NCBI GenBank assembly: GCA_033720855.1
Contig: JAWWBR010000050.1
Location: forward strand, 1-22,651
Reading direction: 5' to 3'
DNA from: SMXQ01 sp033720855
GTDB lineage: Bacteria > Pseudomonadota > Alphaproteobacteria > SMXQ01
DNA: 22,651 nt
Notes under the pieces: generated by a model
Seen by the model: only the letters and a program-made list of their open reading frames with translations
What the model was told of the DNA's origin: nothing
Databases searched by the model: none
Part shown: piece by piece, positions 7,414 to 16,157 of the stretch
Position numbering within the stretch: position 1 is the stretch's first letter
How the letters are laid out: each line of letters opens with the position of its first letter
Position numbers and translations under genes: made by a program

Positions 7414-8301
7414 TTGCGGCTGGTGACCTTCGCCTTGCGGAGCGGCGGCGCTGCGTCCGTCGGCGCCGCGGACGGCGAAGGACGCGTGCTCGATCTCTCC
7501 GCGCTTGCCCCCGACATGACCGCCTTCATCGCCAAAGGCGCTGCGGCGCGCGCCCGCGCCCAAGAGATGATCGATGGCGCCGGGGCCCGCGACTGGCACG
7601 GCGCCGCGGACGTCCGGCTGCTGGCCCCGATCCCGGCGCCGGCCAAGAACATCCTCTGCGTCGGCAAGAACTACCATGCCCACGCCAGGGAGTTTCAGGG
7701 CTCGGGCTTCGACAAGTCGTCGGCCGGCACCGACGTCCCCGACCTGCCGATCATCTTCACCAAGCCGTCGACCAGCGTGATCGGCCCCGGCGATCCGGTG
7801 CCGAGCGGCCTCGATCCGACCCGAACCACCGATTACGAGGGCGAGCTTGCCGTCGTCATCGGACCCGGCGGGCGCACCATCGCCGCGGCGGACGCCTTCG
7901 ATCACGTCTACGGCTACACCATCATCAACGACGTCACGGCGCGCGAGATCCAGCGCCGCCATGCCCAGTGGTTCCTGGGCAAGTCGCTGGACGGGTTCTG
8001 TCCCATGGGGCCGGCCATCGTCACCGCCGACGAGGTGGGGGACGTCGCCGAACTGCGCCTCACCACGCGGGTCAACGGGGAGCTGCGTCAGGATGCCCGC
8101 GTCGGCCAGCTGATCTTCGACATCCCGACCCTGATCGAGACCCTGTCGCTGGCCATGACGCTGGATGCCGGCGACATCATCTCCACCGGCACGCCGGAGG
8201 GCGTCGGGATCGGCTTCACGCCGCCCAAGTACCTCAAGCCCGGCGATGTCGTTACAATCGAAATCGACCGCCTCGGGGTGCTCGAAAATCCCATAGCGTA
8301 A
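7414..8301 (+). CDS. Fumarylacetoacetate hydrolase family protein (long form)
   Basis: The 295-residue protein has an N-terminal cap of about 70 residues followed by the FAH core: KNILCVGKNYHAHARE at 78-93, metal ligands Glu142 and Glu144 in DYEGELAVVIG, Asp173 in TIINDVTAREIQ, then WFLGKSLDGFCPMGP and DIISTGTPEGVGIGF. The group includes acylpyruvate hydrolases, 2-hydroxyhepta-2,4-diene-1,7-dioate isomerases and oxaloacetate decarboxylases, so the reaction is cleavage, decarboxylation or isomerisation of a beta- or delta-keto acid that I cannot fix. I use the TTG start at 7414 because GGAGGG lies 8 nt before it, overlapping the end of the previous FAH gene. The two are surely one transcript. 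Confidence 0.88.
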   Translation: MRLVTFALRSGGAASVGAADGEGRVLDLSALAPDMTAFIAKGAAARARAQEMIDGAGARDWHGAADVRLLAPIPAPAKNILCVGKNYHAHAREFQGSGFDKSSAGTDVPDLPIIFTKPSTSVIGPGDPVPSGLDPTRTTDYEGELAVVIGPGGRTIAAADAFDHVYGYTIINDVTAREIQRRHAQWFLGKSLDGFCPMGPAIVTADEVGDVAELRLTTRVNGELRQDARVGQLIFDIPTLIETLSLAMTLDAGDIISTGTPEGVGIGFTPPKYLKPGDVVTIEIDRLGVLENPIA

Positions 8302-8322
8302 GAGTAAGGGCCCGGAGCCCTG

Positions 8323-8916
8323 ATGGAGACTGACATGATCATGCGCCGAAATCTTCTTCTCGCCGTTCTCGTCCTGATCCTCGGATTGGCCGCCCCGCCG
8401 GCGGGCGCCCAGGAGGGTCCCAAGGTGCGCCTGACCACCGATGTGGGGGTCATCGACATCGCCCTCGACCCCCAGCGCGCGCCCAAGACGGTGGCCAATT
8501 TCCTCTCTTACGTCCAGTCGGGCCATTACGACGGCACCATCTTCCACCGCGTCATCCGCGGCTTCATGATCCAGGGCGGCGGGTTCACCACCGAGTTGCG
8601 GCAGAAGCCGACCCGCGGGCCGATCCCCAACGAGGCCGACAACGGGCTCCGGAACCGCGCCGGGACCATCGCCATGGCGCGGACGTCGCGGCCCCATTCG
8701 GCGACCGCGCAGTTCTTCATCAACACCGTCGACAACGCTTTTCTCGATCACACGGCCCCGGATGCGCGCGGCTGGGGCTATGCCGTCTTCGGCCGGGTCG
8801 TCAGCGGCATGGACGTGGTGCGCCGCATCGAGGAAACGCGCACCGAGAGGCGCGGGCGCATGGGCAATCTGCCGACCCCCGCCATCGTCATCCAAAAGGC
8901 CGAGGTCCTGCGCTGA
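8323..8916 (+). CDS. Secreted cyclophilin-type peptidyl-prolyl cis-trans isomerase
   Basis: The 197-residue protein has an N-terminal signal peptide (RRN, then a leucine-rich core, cut after AGA near residue 29) and a full cyclophilin domain. FHRVIRGFMIQGG at about 74-86 holds the active Arg76 and Gln84. TAQFFINT, FLDH and YAVFGRV follow in the usual order. It would speed proline isomerisation of proteins in the periplasm, like PpiA. Three ATGs are close together (8323, 8335, 8341). GGAG sequences support 8323 or 8335, and the shorter form gives a more normal signal peptide. It lies 21 bp behind the FAH pair, probably in the same transcript. It has no evident link to their chemistry. Confidence 0.92.
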   Translation: METDMIMRRNLLLAVLVLILGLAAPPAGAQEGPKVRLTTDVGVIDIALDPQRAPKTVANFLSYVQSGHYDGTIFHRVIRGFMIQGGGFTTELRQKPTRGPIPNEADNGLRNRAGTIAMARTSRPHSATAQFFINTVDNAFLDHTAPDARGWGYAVFGRVVSGMDVVRRIEETRTERRGRMGNLPTPAIVIQKAEVLR

Positions 8917-8949
8917 GGGCGCCGGGCCGGGATCGGGGGAGCAGCCGCC

Positions 8950-9645
8950 ATGGCCAGAATCAGGGTGTTGAGCGCGCCGGCCATTAGGCAGGGCCTGGAG
9001 GCGCTGGTCGAGAGTTTCCAGGCCGAGACCGGCCACGAGGTGGCGCTCGAATACGCATCGGGCCCCAATATCGGCAGGCGCATGGATAGCGAACGGGACG
9101 TCGCCGACGTCGTCCTCGCCCCCGAAGCGGTGTTCGAGGCGCGCGCCCAGTCGGGGCGCTTCGGCAACGACCGCCCGGTCGCCGTCGGCGGGGTCGAGGC
9201 GGGCGTCGCCATCAAGGCCGGCGCGCCGGCGCCCGACATTTCCACCGCCGATGCCGTGCGCGAGGCCCTGCTCGCGGCCGAGGCGGTGGTCTTCAACAAG
9301 GCCTCGTCGGGCGATTTCATCGCCGAGATGATCGCCGGGCTCGGCGTCGCCGATGAGATCGCGGCGCGGGTGCACCGCTTCGAGGACGGCCGCGAGGCGA
9401 TGGAATTCATCGCCGACAGCGCGAGCGGAACGGCGCTCGGCTTCGGCCAGTCCACCGGGCTCAAGATGCACGAGCCGCTGGGCATCACCGTCATCGGGCC
9501 GCTGCCGGCAGAGATCGGCAAGGTCACCGTCTACATGGCGATGATGATGCCGGAAGCGGCCTGGCCCGAGGCGGCCGAGGCGCTGGTCGAGTACCTCACC
9601 AACGACGCCGGCCGCGCCCGGTTCCGCGAGACCGGCGTGATGTAG
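8950..9645 (+). CDS. ModA-like substrate-binding domain protein without signal peptide
   Basis: The 231-residue protein resembles the molybdate-binding fold (SBP_bac_11 type): IRVLSAPAIRQGLEALVESFQAETGHEV at the start, the ADVVLAPEAVFEA stretch, FNKASSGDF in the middle, and a C-terminal AEALVEYLTNDAGRARFRETGVM, a common ending in ModA-like proteins. The N-terminus goes straight into the first strand (MARIRVLS), so no Sec or Tat signal is visible. The frame upstream gives no hydrophobic leader. No ABC permease or ATPase gene is near. It may be a cytoplasmic ligand-binding or sensor protein for molybdate or an organic anion (inference). A GGGGGAG site lies 8 nt before the ATG. Confidence 0.72.
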   Translation: MARIRVLSAPAIRQGLEALVESFQAETGHEVALEYASGPNIGRRMDSERDVADVVLAPEAVFEARAQSGRFGNDRPVAVGGVEAGVAIKAGAPAPDISTADAVREALLAAEAVVFNKASSGDFIAEMIAGLGVADEIAARVHRFEDGREAMEFIADSASGTALGFGQSTGLKMHEPLGITVIGPLPAEIGKVTVYMAMMMPEAAWPEAAEALVEYLTNDAGRARFRETGVM

Positions 9646-9688
9646 CGCCCGGCCCGGCCCGCCGCCGCGATTTCCCAAGACCCAGGCT

Positions 9689-10920
<1,232 letters not shown>

Positions 10921-10924
<4 letters not shown>

Positions 10925-13098
10925 CGGCCCCGGCCGGCGGCCACCAGCATGGCGCGCACGCGCTCGGGCGTGAACGGCGTTTCGCGCAGGCGCACCCCGG
11001 TGGCGTTGTACGCCGCGTTGGCGAGCGCCGCGCCGCCCGGCCCCTGGCTGCCCTCGCCGGAGCCGAGATAGGGCTCGCCCGGCCGGTCGATGAGGATGCT
11101 TTCGACCGGGGGCGCCTCGGGGAAGGTCATGATCGGGTAGGTCTCCCAATCGACGCTCTCGATGCGCCGGGGGCCGAAGCGCACGCGCTCCTTGAGCGTC
11201 CAGCTGATCGCCTGGAGCACGCCGCCCTCCAGCTGGCAGGAAAGCCCGTGGGTGCTCACCACCTGGCCGGCGTCGCCGGCGACCACGGCGCGGTCGACCG
11301 AGATCCGGCCGGTCTCCTCGTTGACCGTCACCTCCATGGCGACGGCGGCATAGGCCTTGCCGTTCTTGTAGCGGTTGAAGGCGATGCCCTTGCCGCTGCC
11401 GGAGCCGGGCTTGCCCGGCGGCCAGCCGATGGCCTCGGCGGCCGCTTCCAGCACGGCGCGGCCGCGCGGATCCTTGAGATGGCGCAGGCGGAACTCGAGC
11501 GCATCACACCCCGCCGCCTCGGCCAGCTCGTCCATGAAGGATTCGATGGCGAAGATGTTGGCGTAGTTGCCGAGCCCGCGGAAGGAGCTGGTGCGCAACG
11601 GCGTCTCGCCCACGAAATGGTTGATCACGCGCTGGTGCGCGAGGTCGTAATACGACCAGGCGTTGCGGTGCGCCCCGGATTCGTTCGAGAAATTGGGCTT
11701 CGCCTCGGGCTTGTCCCGGGCCGGCTCGCGGTGCCAGTCGGCCAACAGGCTGGAATGGGTCGCGGTGGTCGGCCGCGGGCGGCCCTGGTGGGTGGTGGAG
11801 AAGAGGTCGAGGTTCCAGTCGATGATGTTGCCGTCGGAATCCAGGCTCGCCTTGGTCATCAGCGTCATCGCCGGGCTGTAGGGCTCCCACTTGTGCTCGT
11901 CCTCGCGCATCCACTGCAGGCGCACCGGCCGTCCCGGCACCGCCTGGGCCAAGAGGGCCGCGTCCAGGCAGACGTCGTCGGCGCCGTTGTGCCCGTAACA
12001 GCCCGCCCCCTGGGCGTGGATGATGGTGATGGCCTCCTCCTCGAGGCCGAGGGAGCCGGCCAGCGCGCGCCTCAGCGGATAGGGGCCCTGGCTCGGCCCC
12101 CGGATGGTCAGGCGGCCGTCCTCGAAGGTGGCGATCGCCGCCGAGGGGGCCAGCGACGCATGCATGAAATAGGGCTTGGCGTAGGTCGCCTCCAGCGTCA
12201 GCGCCGCGCCTTCGGGCGCGGCCGGCTCCGGCACCGCCTCGTCCCGGGGGGTGCCGTCGATGACCGGATGGGCCGCGGTCTCGTTCTCCACCAGCCAGGC
12301 GGCGATGGTGTCCTCGTCGGGCAATTGCGCGGTCTCCTCCCAGTCTGCACTTTCCGCCAGCGCCTCGCGCGCCTTGACCGCCTGCCATTCGCTTTCCGCG
12401 ATGACGCCGAGGAAGCTGCCGCTCTCGACCACGGTGACGACGCCTTCCATGGCGCGGACCGCCGCGGTATCGGCGGATGTGAGGCGCGCCCCGTAGGACG
12501 GCGGGCGGACGACACGTCCGTGCAGCAGCCCCTCGGGCGCGAGATCGTGGACGAAGGCGGCACCGCCGGTGACCTTGGCCACCGCGTCGAGCTCGGGGAT
12601 GGCCTTGCCCACCAGGCTATAGAGGGCGGGATCCTTGGGCGTGACCGCGCCCCTCGCCTCGCCCTCGATCGGGCGCCCGCCCTGAAGCTCCCAGTAGGTG
12701 ACCTGCTGGTTGGTCGCCGGGCTGCGCACGGTGCCGTCCTCGACCTCGAGGCTCTCGGCGTCGACGCCGAGGTGCCGGGCGGCCTTGGCGACCAGCACCG
12801 CGCGGGCCTCCGCCGCCACCTGGTGGATGGCGCGGCCCGATTGTTCCATCGATCCGGAGCCCGAGGTGACGCCCTCGTCGGCGACCTCGCCGGTGATGCC
12901 GCTGACGACACGGATGCGCGAGAGGTCCACGTCGAGCTCCTCGGCGGCGATCATCGCCACCGCCGTCAAGATGCCCTGGCCGATCTCGACCTTGCCGGTC
13001 CTGAGCGTCACCGTGCCGTCGCTCTCGATGCCGATCCAGCGCGCGATTTCGGGCTCGTCGGCGAGCGTGCCGGGAAGCGTTTTGCCGTCGCCGTTCAT
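10921..13098 (-). CDS. Molybdenum hydroxylase large (molybdopterin) subunit, xanthine dehydrogenase family, no export signal
   Basis: The 725-residue protein has the CoxL/IorB-type layout. KVEIGQGILTAVAMIAAEEL near the start, TSGSGSMEQSG, GAGCYGHNGADDVCLDAALLAQ in the middle, LRTSSFRGLGNYANIFAIESF, and the catalytic Glu682 in GSGEGSQGPGG near the end are seen. It binds the molybdenum cofactor and hydroxylates a substrate, passing electrons to the Fe-S subunit encoded upstream. The frame is open far upstream, but the ATG at 13098 overlaps the small-subunit stop as ATGA, and there is no signal peptide. The pair lacks a FAD subunit, as in isoquinoline oxidoreductase or nicotinate dehydrogenase types. 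The substrate is unknown. Confidence 0.9.
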
Positions 13099-13565
13099 TT
13101 CGCCAACTCCTTGGCGGCGCGCCTGACGGCGGCGATCACCCTGGGGTGGCTTCCGCAGCGGCACAGATTGTCCTGAAGCGCGGTGGCGATCGTGTCCTCG
13201 GACGGGTCCGGGTCGCGGTCGAGCAAAGCCTTGGCGGTGACGATCAGCCCCGGCGTGCAATAGCCGCACTGGAAGGCGTGCTCGTCGATGAAGGCCTGCT
13301 GCAGGGGATGCAGCCGGTCGCCTTGCGCGATCCCCTCGATGGTGAGGATGTCGCCGCCCGCGGCCTCGGCCAGGGTGGTCCGGCAGGAAAAGGCGCGCTC
13401 GCCCGCGATCAGCACGCTGCAGGAGCCGCACTGCTCGGTGCCGCAGCCGTATTTGGTCCCGGTCAGGCCGAGCGCATCGCGCAGCGCATAGAGGAGCGGC
13501 ATGTCGCCGTCTCCGGTCACCTGGCGCTCGGCACCGTTGATGGTGAGCGTGAATGTCTCGGTCAT
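13095..13565 (-). CDS. Molybdenum hydroxylase small subunit, [2Fe-2S] protein
   Basis: The 156-residue protein carries two [2Fe-2S] centres. The plant-ferredoxin type cluster uses Cys41, Cys46, Cys49 and Cys61 (GCGTEQCGSCS, then FSC). The second uses Cys100 and Cys103 (QCGYC) and Cys135 and Cys137 (LCRCG). Length and order match CoxS/IorA-type subunits. It moves electrons from the molybdenum site of the large subunit, encoded downstream with a 4-nt ATGA overlap, to an outside acceptor. It is transcribed away from the xdhC-like genes across a 168-bp spacer. No signal peptide is seen, so the complex probably stays in the cytoplasm. Confidence 0.95.
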   Translation of the reverse strand: MTETFTLTINGAERQVTGDGDMPLLYALRDALGLTGTKYGCGTEQCGSCSVLIAGERAFSCRTTLAEAAGGDILTIEGIAQGDRLHPLQQAFIDEHAFQCGYCTPGLIVTAKALLDRDPDPSEDTIATALQDNLCRCGSHPRVIAAVRRAAKELAK

Positions 13566-13633
13566 GATTCCCCCTTGCCGGGCTTCGCCGCCCGTATCCG
13601 CGGTGCCGGCGAAAGCCGTATCCTTGCGTTTCT

Positions 13634-13662
13634 TTGTTGCGTGGCGGGCCCGCGGCTGTCAA
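13634..13662 (-). promoter_or_regulatory. Possible promoter for the cytoplasmic hydroxylase operon
   Basis: On the minus strand a perfect TTGACA lies at 13662-13657. At 17 nt spacing the -10 position is CAACAA (13639-13634), a poor match. It is placed about 70 nt before the small-subunit start, so it is a fair -35 candidate with a weak partner. Confidence 0.35.
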
Positions 13663-13680
13663 GCGCCGCGCCCCCGGGAC

Positions 13681-13709
13681 TTGTATATTTTCGGCGGGAT
13701 CGCTATCTC
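13681..13709 (+). promoter_or_regulatory. Possible promoter for the xdhC-mocA operon
   Basis: TTGTAT (13681-13686) and TATCTC (13704-13709) lie 17 nt apart in the only AT-rich patch of the divergent spacer. Each matches the standard box at 3 of 6 places. The start point would fall only about 20-27 nt before the gene. Confidence 0.3.
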
Positions 13710-13733
13710 TAAAGCAAGGAAAGACTTGGGAGA

Positions 13734-14078
13734 ATGCCTGAGATGAGTGAGATCGTACCGGGAAGCGAGGACGACGTCCTCGCCATCGCGGCGAAATGGA
13801 AGGACGAAGGCCGCGACGTCGCCCTGGCGACGGTGGTGACCACCTGGGGTTCGTCGCCGCGCCCCGTGGGCAGCCAGCTGGCGGTCGATGGCGAGGGCAA
13901 TTTCGCGGGCTCGGTCTCCGCCGGCTGCGTCGAGAGCGCCGTCGTCGAGGCCGCCGCCGATGTCATCGCCGCGGGCGCGCCGAAGCTCCTGGAGTTCGGC
14001 ATCGCCGACGACCAGGCCTGGGAGGTCGGGCTGTCCTGCGGCGGCAATATCCAGATTTACGTGGAGAAGGTGGAATGA
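13734..14078 (+). CDS. XdhC/CoxI family, N-terminal domain protein
   Basis: The 114-residue protein is the XdhC/CoxI N-terminal domain alone: ALATVVTTWGSSPRPVGSQLAV, then GSVSAGCVESAVVEAA, then LSCGGNIQIYVE at the end. In XdhC this half carries the conserved cysteines (here in SAGC and LSCGG) used in binding or sulfurating the molybdenum cofactor before it goes into the hydroxylase. Two close ATGs are possible, 13734 and 13743. GGGAG lies 10 nt before the second and AAGGAAAG about 10 nt before the first. Its stop overlaps the next gene's ATG (ATGA), so the two halves are made together. Confidence 0.88.
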   Translation: MPEMSEIVPGSEDDVLAIAAKWKDEGRDVALATVVTTWGSSPRPVGSQLAVDGEGNFAGSVSAGCVESAVVEAAADVIAAGAPKLLEFGIADDQAWEVGLSCGGNIQIYVEKVE

Positions 14079-14797
14079 AGGCGGAGCACCTCAAGGCGCT
14101 CCTGGACGCCCGCGCGGCCAAGCGCGCCTGCGTCTTCGTCACCGACCTCGAAACCGGCGACGAGGCGATGCTCGCCAACGGCAAGGTCGAGGGCGAGCTG
14201 GCCTTGGGCGACGCCCTCAAGAGCGAGATCGACGCCGCCCTTGCCAAGGGCGACAGCCGCCTGGTGGAGGAGGAAGGCCGCCGCGTCTTTATCCAGGTCC
14301 TGGCGCCGCGCCTGAGGCTCGCCATCATCGGCGCCGGGCACATCTCGCAATACCTCACCACCATCGCCGGCGCCGCCGGCTTCGACGTCACCGTCATCGA
14401 CCCCCGGACCCTTTACGCCAGCCCCGAGCGCTTCCCCGGCGCCACCATCAACCACGACTGGCCCGACGAGGCGCTTGAAGGGCTCGAGCTCGACCGCGGA
14501 TCGGCGGTGGTGGCGCTCAGCCACGACCCCAAGCTGGACGAGCCGGCGCTGGCGACGGCGCTCAAGTCCGAAGCGTTCTACATCGGCGCCCTGGGCTCGC
14601 GCAAAACCCAGGCCCAGCGGCGCGAGCGGATGAAGGCCGAGGGCTTTTCCGACGCCGACCTCGACCGCATCCACGGCCCCGTGGGGCTTGATATCGGCGC
14701 CCTGTCGCCGGCCGAGATCGCGGTCTCCATCGTCGCCGAGATGATCGACGTGCTGCGTCCCGAAAAGAAGGGGTATGGCAAGACGCGGCGGGCCTGA
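14075..14797 (+). CDS. XdhC/CoxI family, C-terminal Rossmann-domain protein
   Basis: The 240-residue protein holds the C-terminal half of XdhC: a leader domain of about 85 residues, a Rossmann motif GAGHISQYLTTIAGAAGFDVTVIDPR, then YIGALGSRKTQAQRRERM, and IHGPVGLDIGALSPAEIAVSIVAEMI at the end, all typical. The frame is open upstream inside the previous gene, but ATG at 14075 overlaps the previous stop by 4 nt and is the natural start. With the N-domain protein it would deliver and activate molybdenum cofactor for the flanking hydroxylases. The mocA-like gene overlaps its last 23 nt. Confidence 0.88.
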   Translation: MKAEHLKALLDARAAKRACVFVTDLETGDEAMLANGKVEGELALGDALKSEIDAALAKGDSRLVEEEGRRVFIQVLAPRLRLAIIGAGHISQYLTTIAGAAGFDVTVIDPRTLYASPERFPGATINHDWPDEALEGLELDRGSAVVALSHDPKLDEPALATALKSEAFYIGALGSRKTQAQRRERMKAEGFSDADLDRIHGPVGLDIGALSPAEIAVSIVAEMIDVLRPEKKGYGKTRRA

Positions 14798-15404
14798 GGG
14801 CGGCCCCCCGCCGCGCATCGCCGCCCTGGTCCTCGCCGCCGGCCGCAGCACCCGGGCGGGCGACACCAACAAGCTCTTGGCGCCCATCGGCGGCGTGGCC
14901 ATGGTGGCGCGGACGGTCGCCCGCATCAAAGGATCGAAAGCCGCCCCCGTCATCGTCGTCACCGGCCATCAGGCCGAGGAGGTGCGCGCGGCGCTCGAGG
15001 GTGCCGGCGTCACCTTCGCCCACAACCCCGATTACGCCCAAGGCATGGCCAGTTCCATCGGCGCCGGCATCGCCGCCCTGCCCGAAGACGTCGAGGGCGT
15101 CTTGATCTGCTTGGGCGACATGCCGGCGATCGAGGCGGGAGAGATCGACCGCCTGATCGCCGCCTTCGATGCAACGGGCCGGGGCGCCATCTGCGCGCCG
15201 GTCGCCGGCGGGCGCCGGGGCAACCCGGTGCTCTTCGCCAGGCGCTTCTTCCCCGAATTGCGGGCGCTTCGCGGCGACAGCGGCGCCAAGGCCGTGATCG
15301 CCGCCCACGAGGACGCGGTGGCCGAGGTCCCCATGGCCGGCGCCGGCACCCTCGTCGACCTCGATACCGTCGACGCCATCGCCAAGTTCCCCGAAAAGGA
15401 CTGA
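14775..15404 (+). CDS. MocA-like nucleotidyltransferase (molybdenum cofactor cytidylyltransferase)
   Basis: The 209-residue protein has the NTP-transferase pattern ALVLAAGRSTRAGDTNKLLAP near residues 17-37, the metal-binding GDMPAI, and GRRGNPVLF followed by GDSGAKAVI, all as in MocA/MobA-like enzymes. MocA joins CMP to molybdopterin to make the cytosine dinucleotide cofactor used by many XDH-family hydroxylases. The usual LAAGxSxRMG is changed to RAG here. A strong AAGAAGGGG site lies just before the ATG, inside the end of the xdhC C-domain gene. Its place between two hydroxylases strongly supports a cofactor role. CTP against GTP use cannot be read directly. Confidence 0.87.
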   Translation: MARRGGPEGGPPPRIAALVLAAGRSTRAGDTNKLLAPIGGVAMVARTVARIKGSKAAPVIVVTGHQAEEVRAALEGAGVTFAHNPDYAQGMASSIGAGIAALPEDVEGVLICLGDMPAIEAGEIDRLIAAFDATGRGAICAPVAGGRRGNPVLFARRFFPELRALRGDSGAKAVIAAHEDAVAEVPMAGAGTLVDLDTVDAIAKFPEKD

Positions 15405-15430
15405 TCGCCACCGCCCCTCGCCTTCCGCCC

Positions 15431-15459
15431 TTGACTCACGGCCGGGGCGGGCGGAGAAT
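15431..15459 (+). promoter_or_regulatory. Probable sigma-70-type promoter for the Tat-type hydroxylase operon
   Basis: TTGACT (15431-15436, 5/6) and GAGAAT (15454-15459, 4/6) are 17 nt apart, just after the mocA-like gene. This is the best promoter match in the window. It would give a leader of about 200 nt before the small-subunit gene. Confidence 0.5.
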
Positions 15460-15497
15460 TTCTCAGGCCCGCCGTTCAAGATCCAAACAACAATGGA

Positions 15498-15557
15498 GCG
15501 CCGAGGGAGGAGAAGCTGAGCGCCTGACGGCGGCGCGGTCTGGTTTTTTTCGTTTTT
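15498..15557 (+). terminator. Leader stem-loop plus T tract, possible attenuator
   Basis: In the leader, CGGCGC (15531-15536) can pair with GCGCCG (15498-15503), and its last five bases can instead pair with GCGCC (15520-15524, 7-nt loop). Seven bases later come T runs at 15544-15550 and 15553-15557. ACGGCGG (15527-15533) can also pair with CCGCCGT (15469-15475). Exclusive pairings before a T tract look like an attenuator, or simply a weak terminator. GC-rich sequence makes chance pairing likely. Confidence 0.33.
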
Positions 15558-15666
15558 GTTGTCTGTCCTCCGCCTCGTCACAGGCGGTTAACGAACCGGT
15601 GCGGCGCCGCGGCGTTGGGTGTTCGGTCCCATGCCGCCGGTGCGTCGACCTTCAGGGAGGGGTTCC

Positions 15667-16143
15667 ATGGCGAAACCTCAAAGAATGCGACTAAACGTAA
15701 ACGGGGGCCACCACACCATCACGGTGGACCCGGATATGCCGCTCCTGTATGCGCTCAGGAACGACATCGGCTTGAACAATCCCCATTTCGGCTGCGGGCT
15801 CGCCCAGTGCGGGGCCTGCACCGTTCATGTCAACGGCAAGGCGACGCGCTCCTGCGTGACCACGGTGGGCTCGGTCCGGGGCAAGAAGATCGTGACCCTG
15901 ACCGGTCTCGGCACCCCGGAGAAGCCCCATCCCCTGCAGACCGCCTTCGTCGAGGAGCAGGTGCCGCAATGCGGCTACTGCGTCAACGGCTGGATCATGA
16001 CGGCGGCCGAGATGCTGAACAAGAACCCCAGGCTTTCCGACAGGCAGATCCGGGCCGGGCTCAAGGGTCTCAAATGCCGTTGCGGGACCCATTACGCCAT
16101 CCACAAGGCGGTCAAGCGCGCCGCCAAAGCCATGGCGTCTTAA
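15667..16143 (+). CDS. Molybdenum hydroxylase small subunit, [2Fe-2S] protein (partner of Tat-type large subunit)
   Basis: The 158-residue protein has the same two-cluster layout as the first small subunit: Cys43, Cys48, Cys51 and Cys63 (GCGLAQCGAC, then RSC), and Cys102, Cys105, Cys137 and Cys139 (QCGYC, then KCRCG). GGGAGGGG lies just before the ATG at 15667, so earlier in-frame ATGs are rejected. There is no signal peptide. As with other Tat hydroxylases it probably folds with the large subunit and is carried out by the latter's signal (known for the family, inferred here). It is much richer in lysine than its counterpart at 13095-13565, so the two are not recent copies. Confidence 0.94.
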   Translation: MAKPQRMRLNVNGGHHTITVDPDMPLLYALRNDIGLNNPHFGCGLAQCGACTVHVNGKATRSCVTTVGSVRGKKIVTLTGLGTPEKPHPLQTAFVEEQVPQCGYCVNGWIMTAAEMLNKNPRLSDRQIRAGLKGLKCRCGTHYAIHKAVKRAAKAMAS

Positions 16144-16157
16144 GGGAGGGCCGGAAC

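Noticed and set aside
13099..13662. N-terminal extension of the cytoplasmic hydroxylase large subunit
   Set aside because: The frame is open but translates as Arg/His-rich out-of-frame sequence of the small-subunit gene. The ATGA overlap at 13095-13098 is the real start.
15460..15666. Moco riboswitch before the hydroxylase operon
   Set aside because: The place is right, but I could not recognise the conserved core of the Moco RNA motif, only generic GC-rich helices.
15615..16157. N-terminal extension of the Tat-type large subunit
   Set aside because: It is out-of-frame reading of the small-subunit gene. The ATG at 16158 has a strong ribosome site and is followed at once by a Tat signal.
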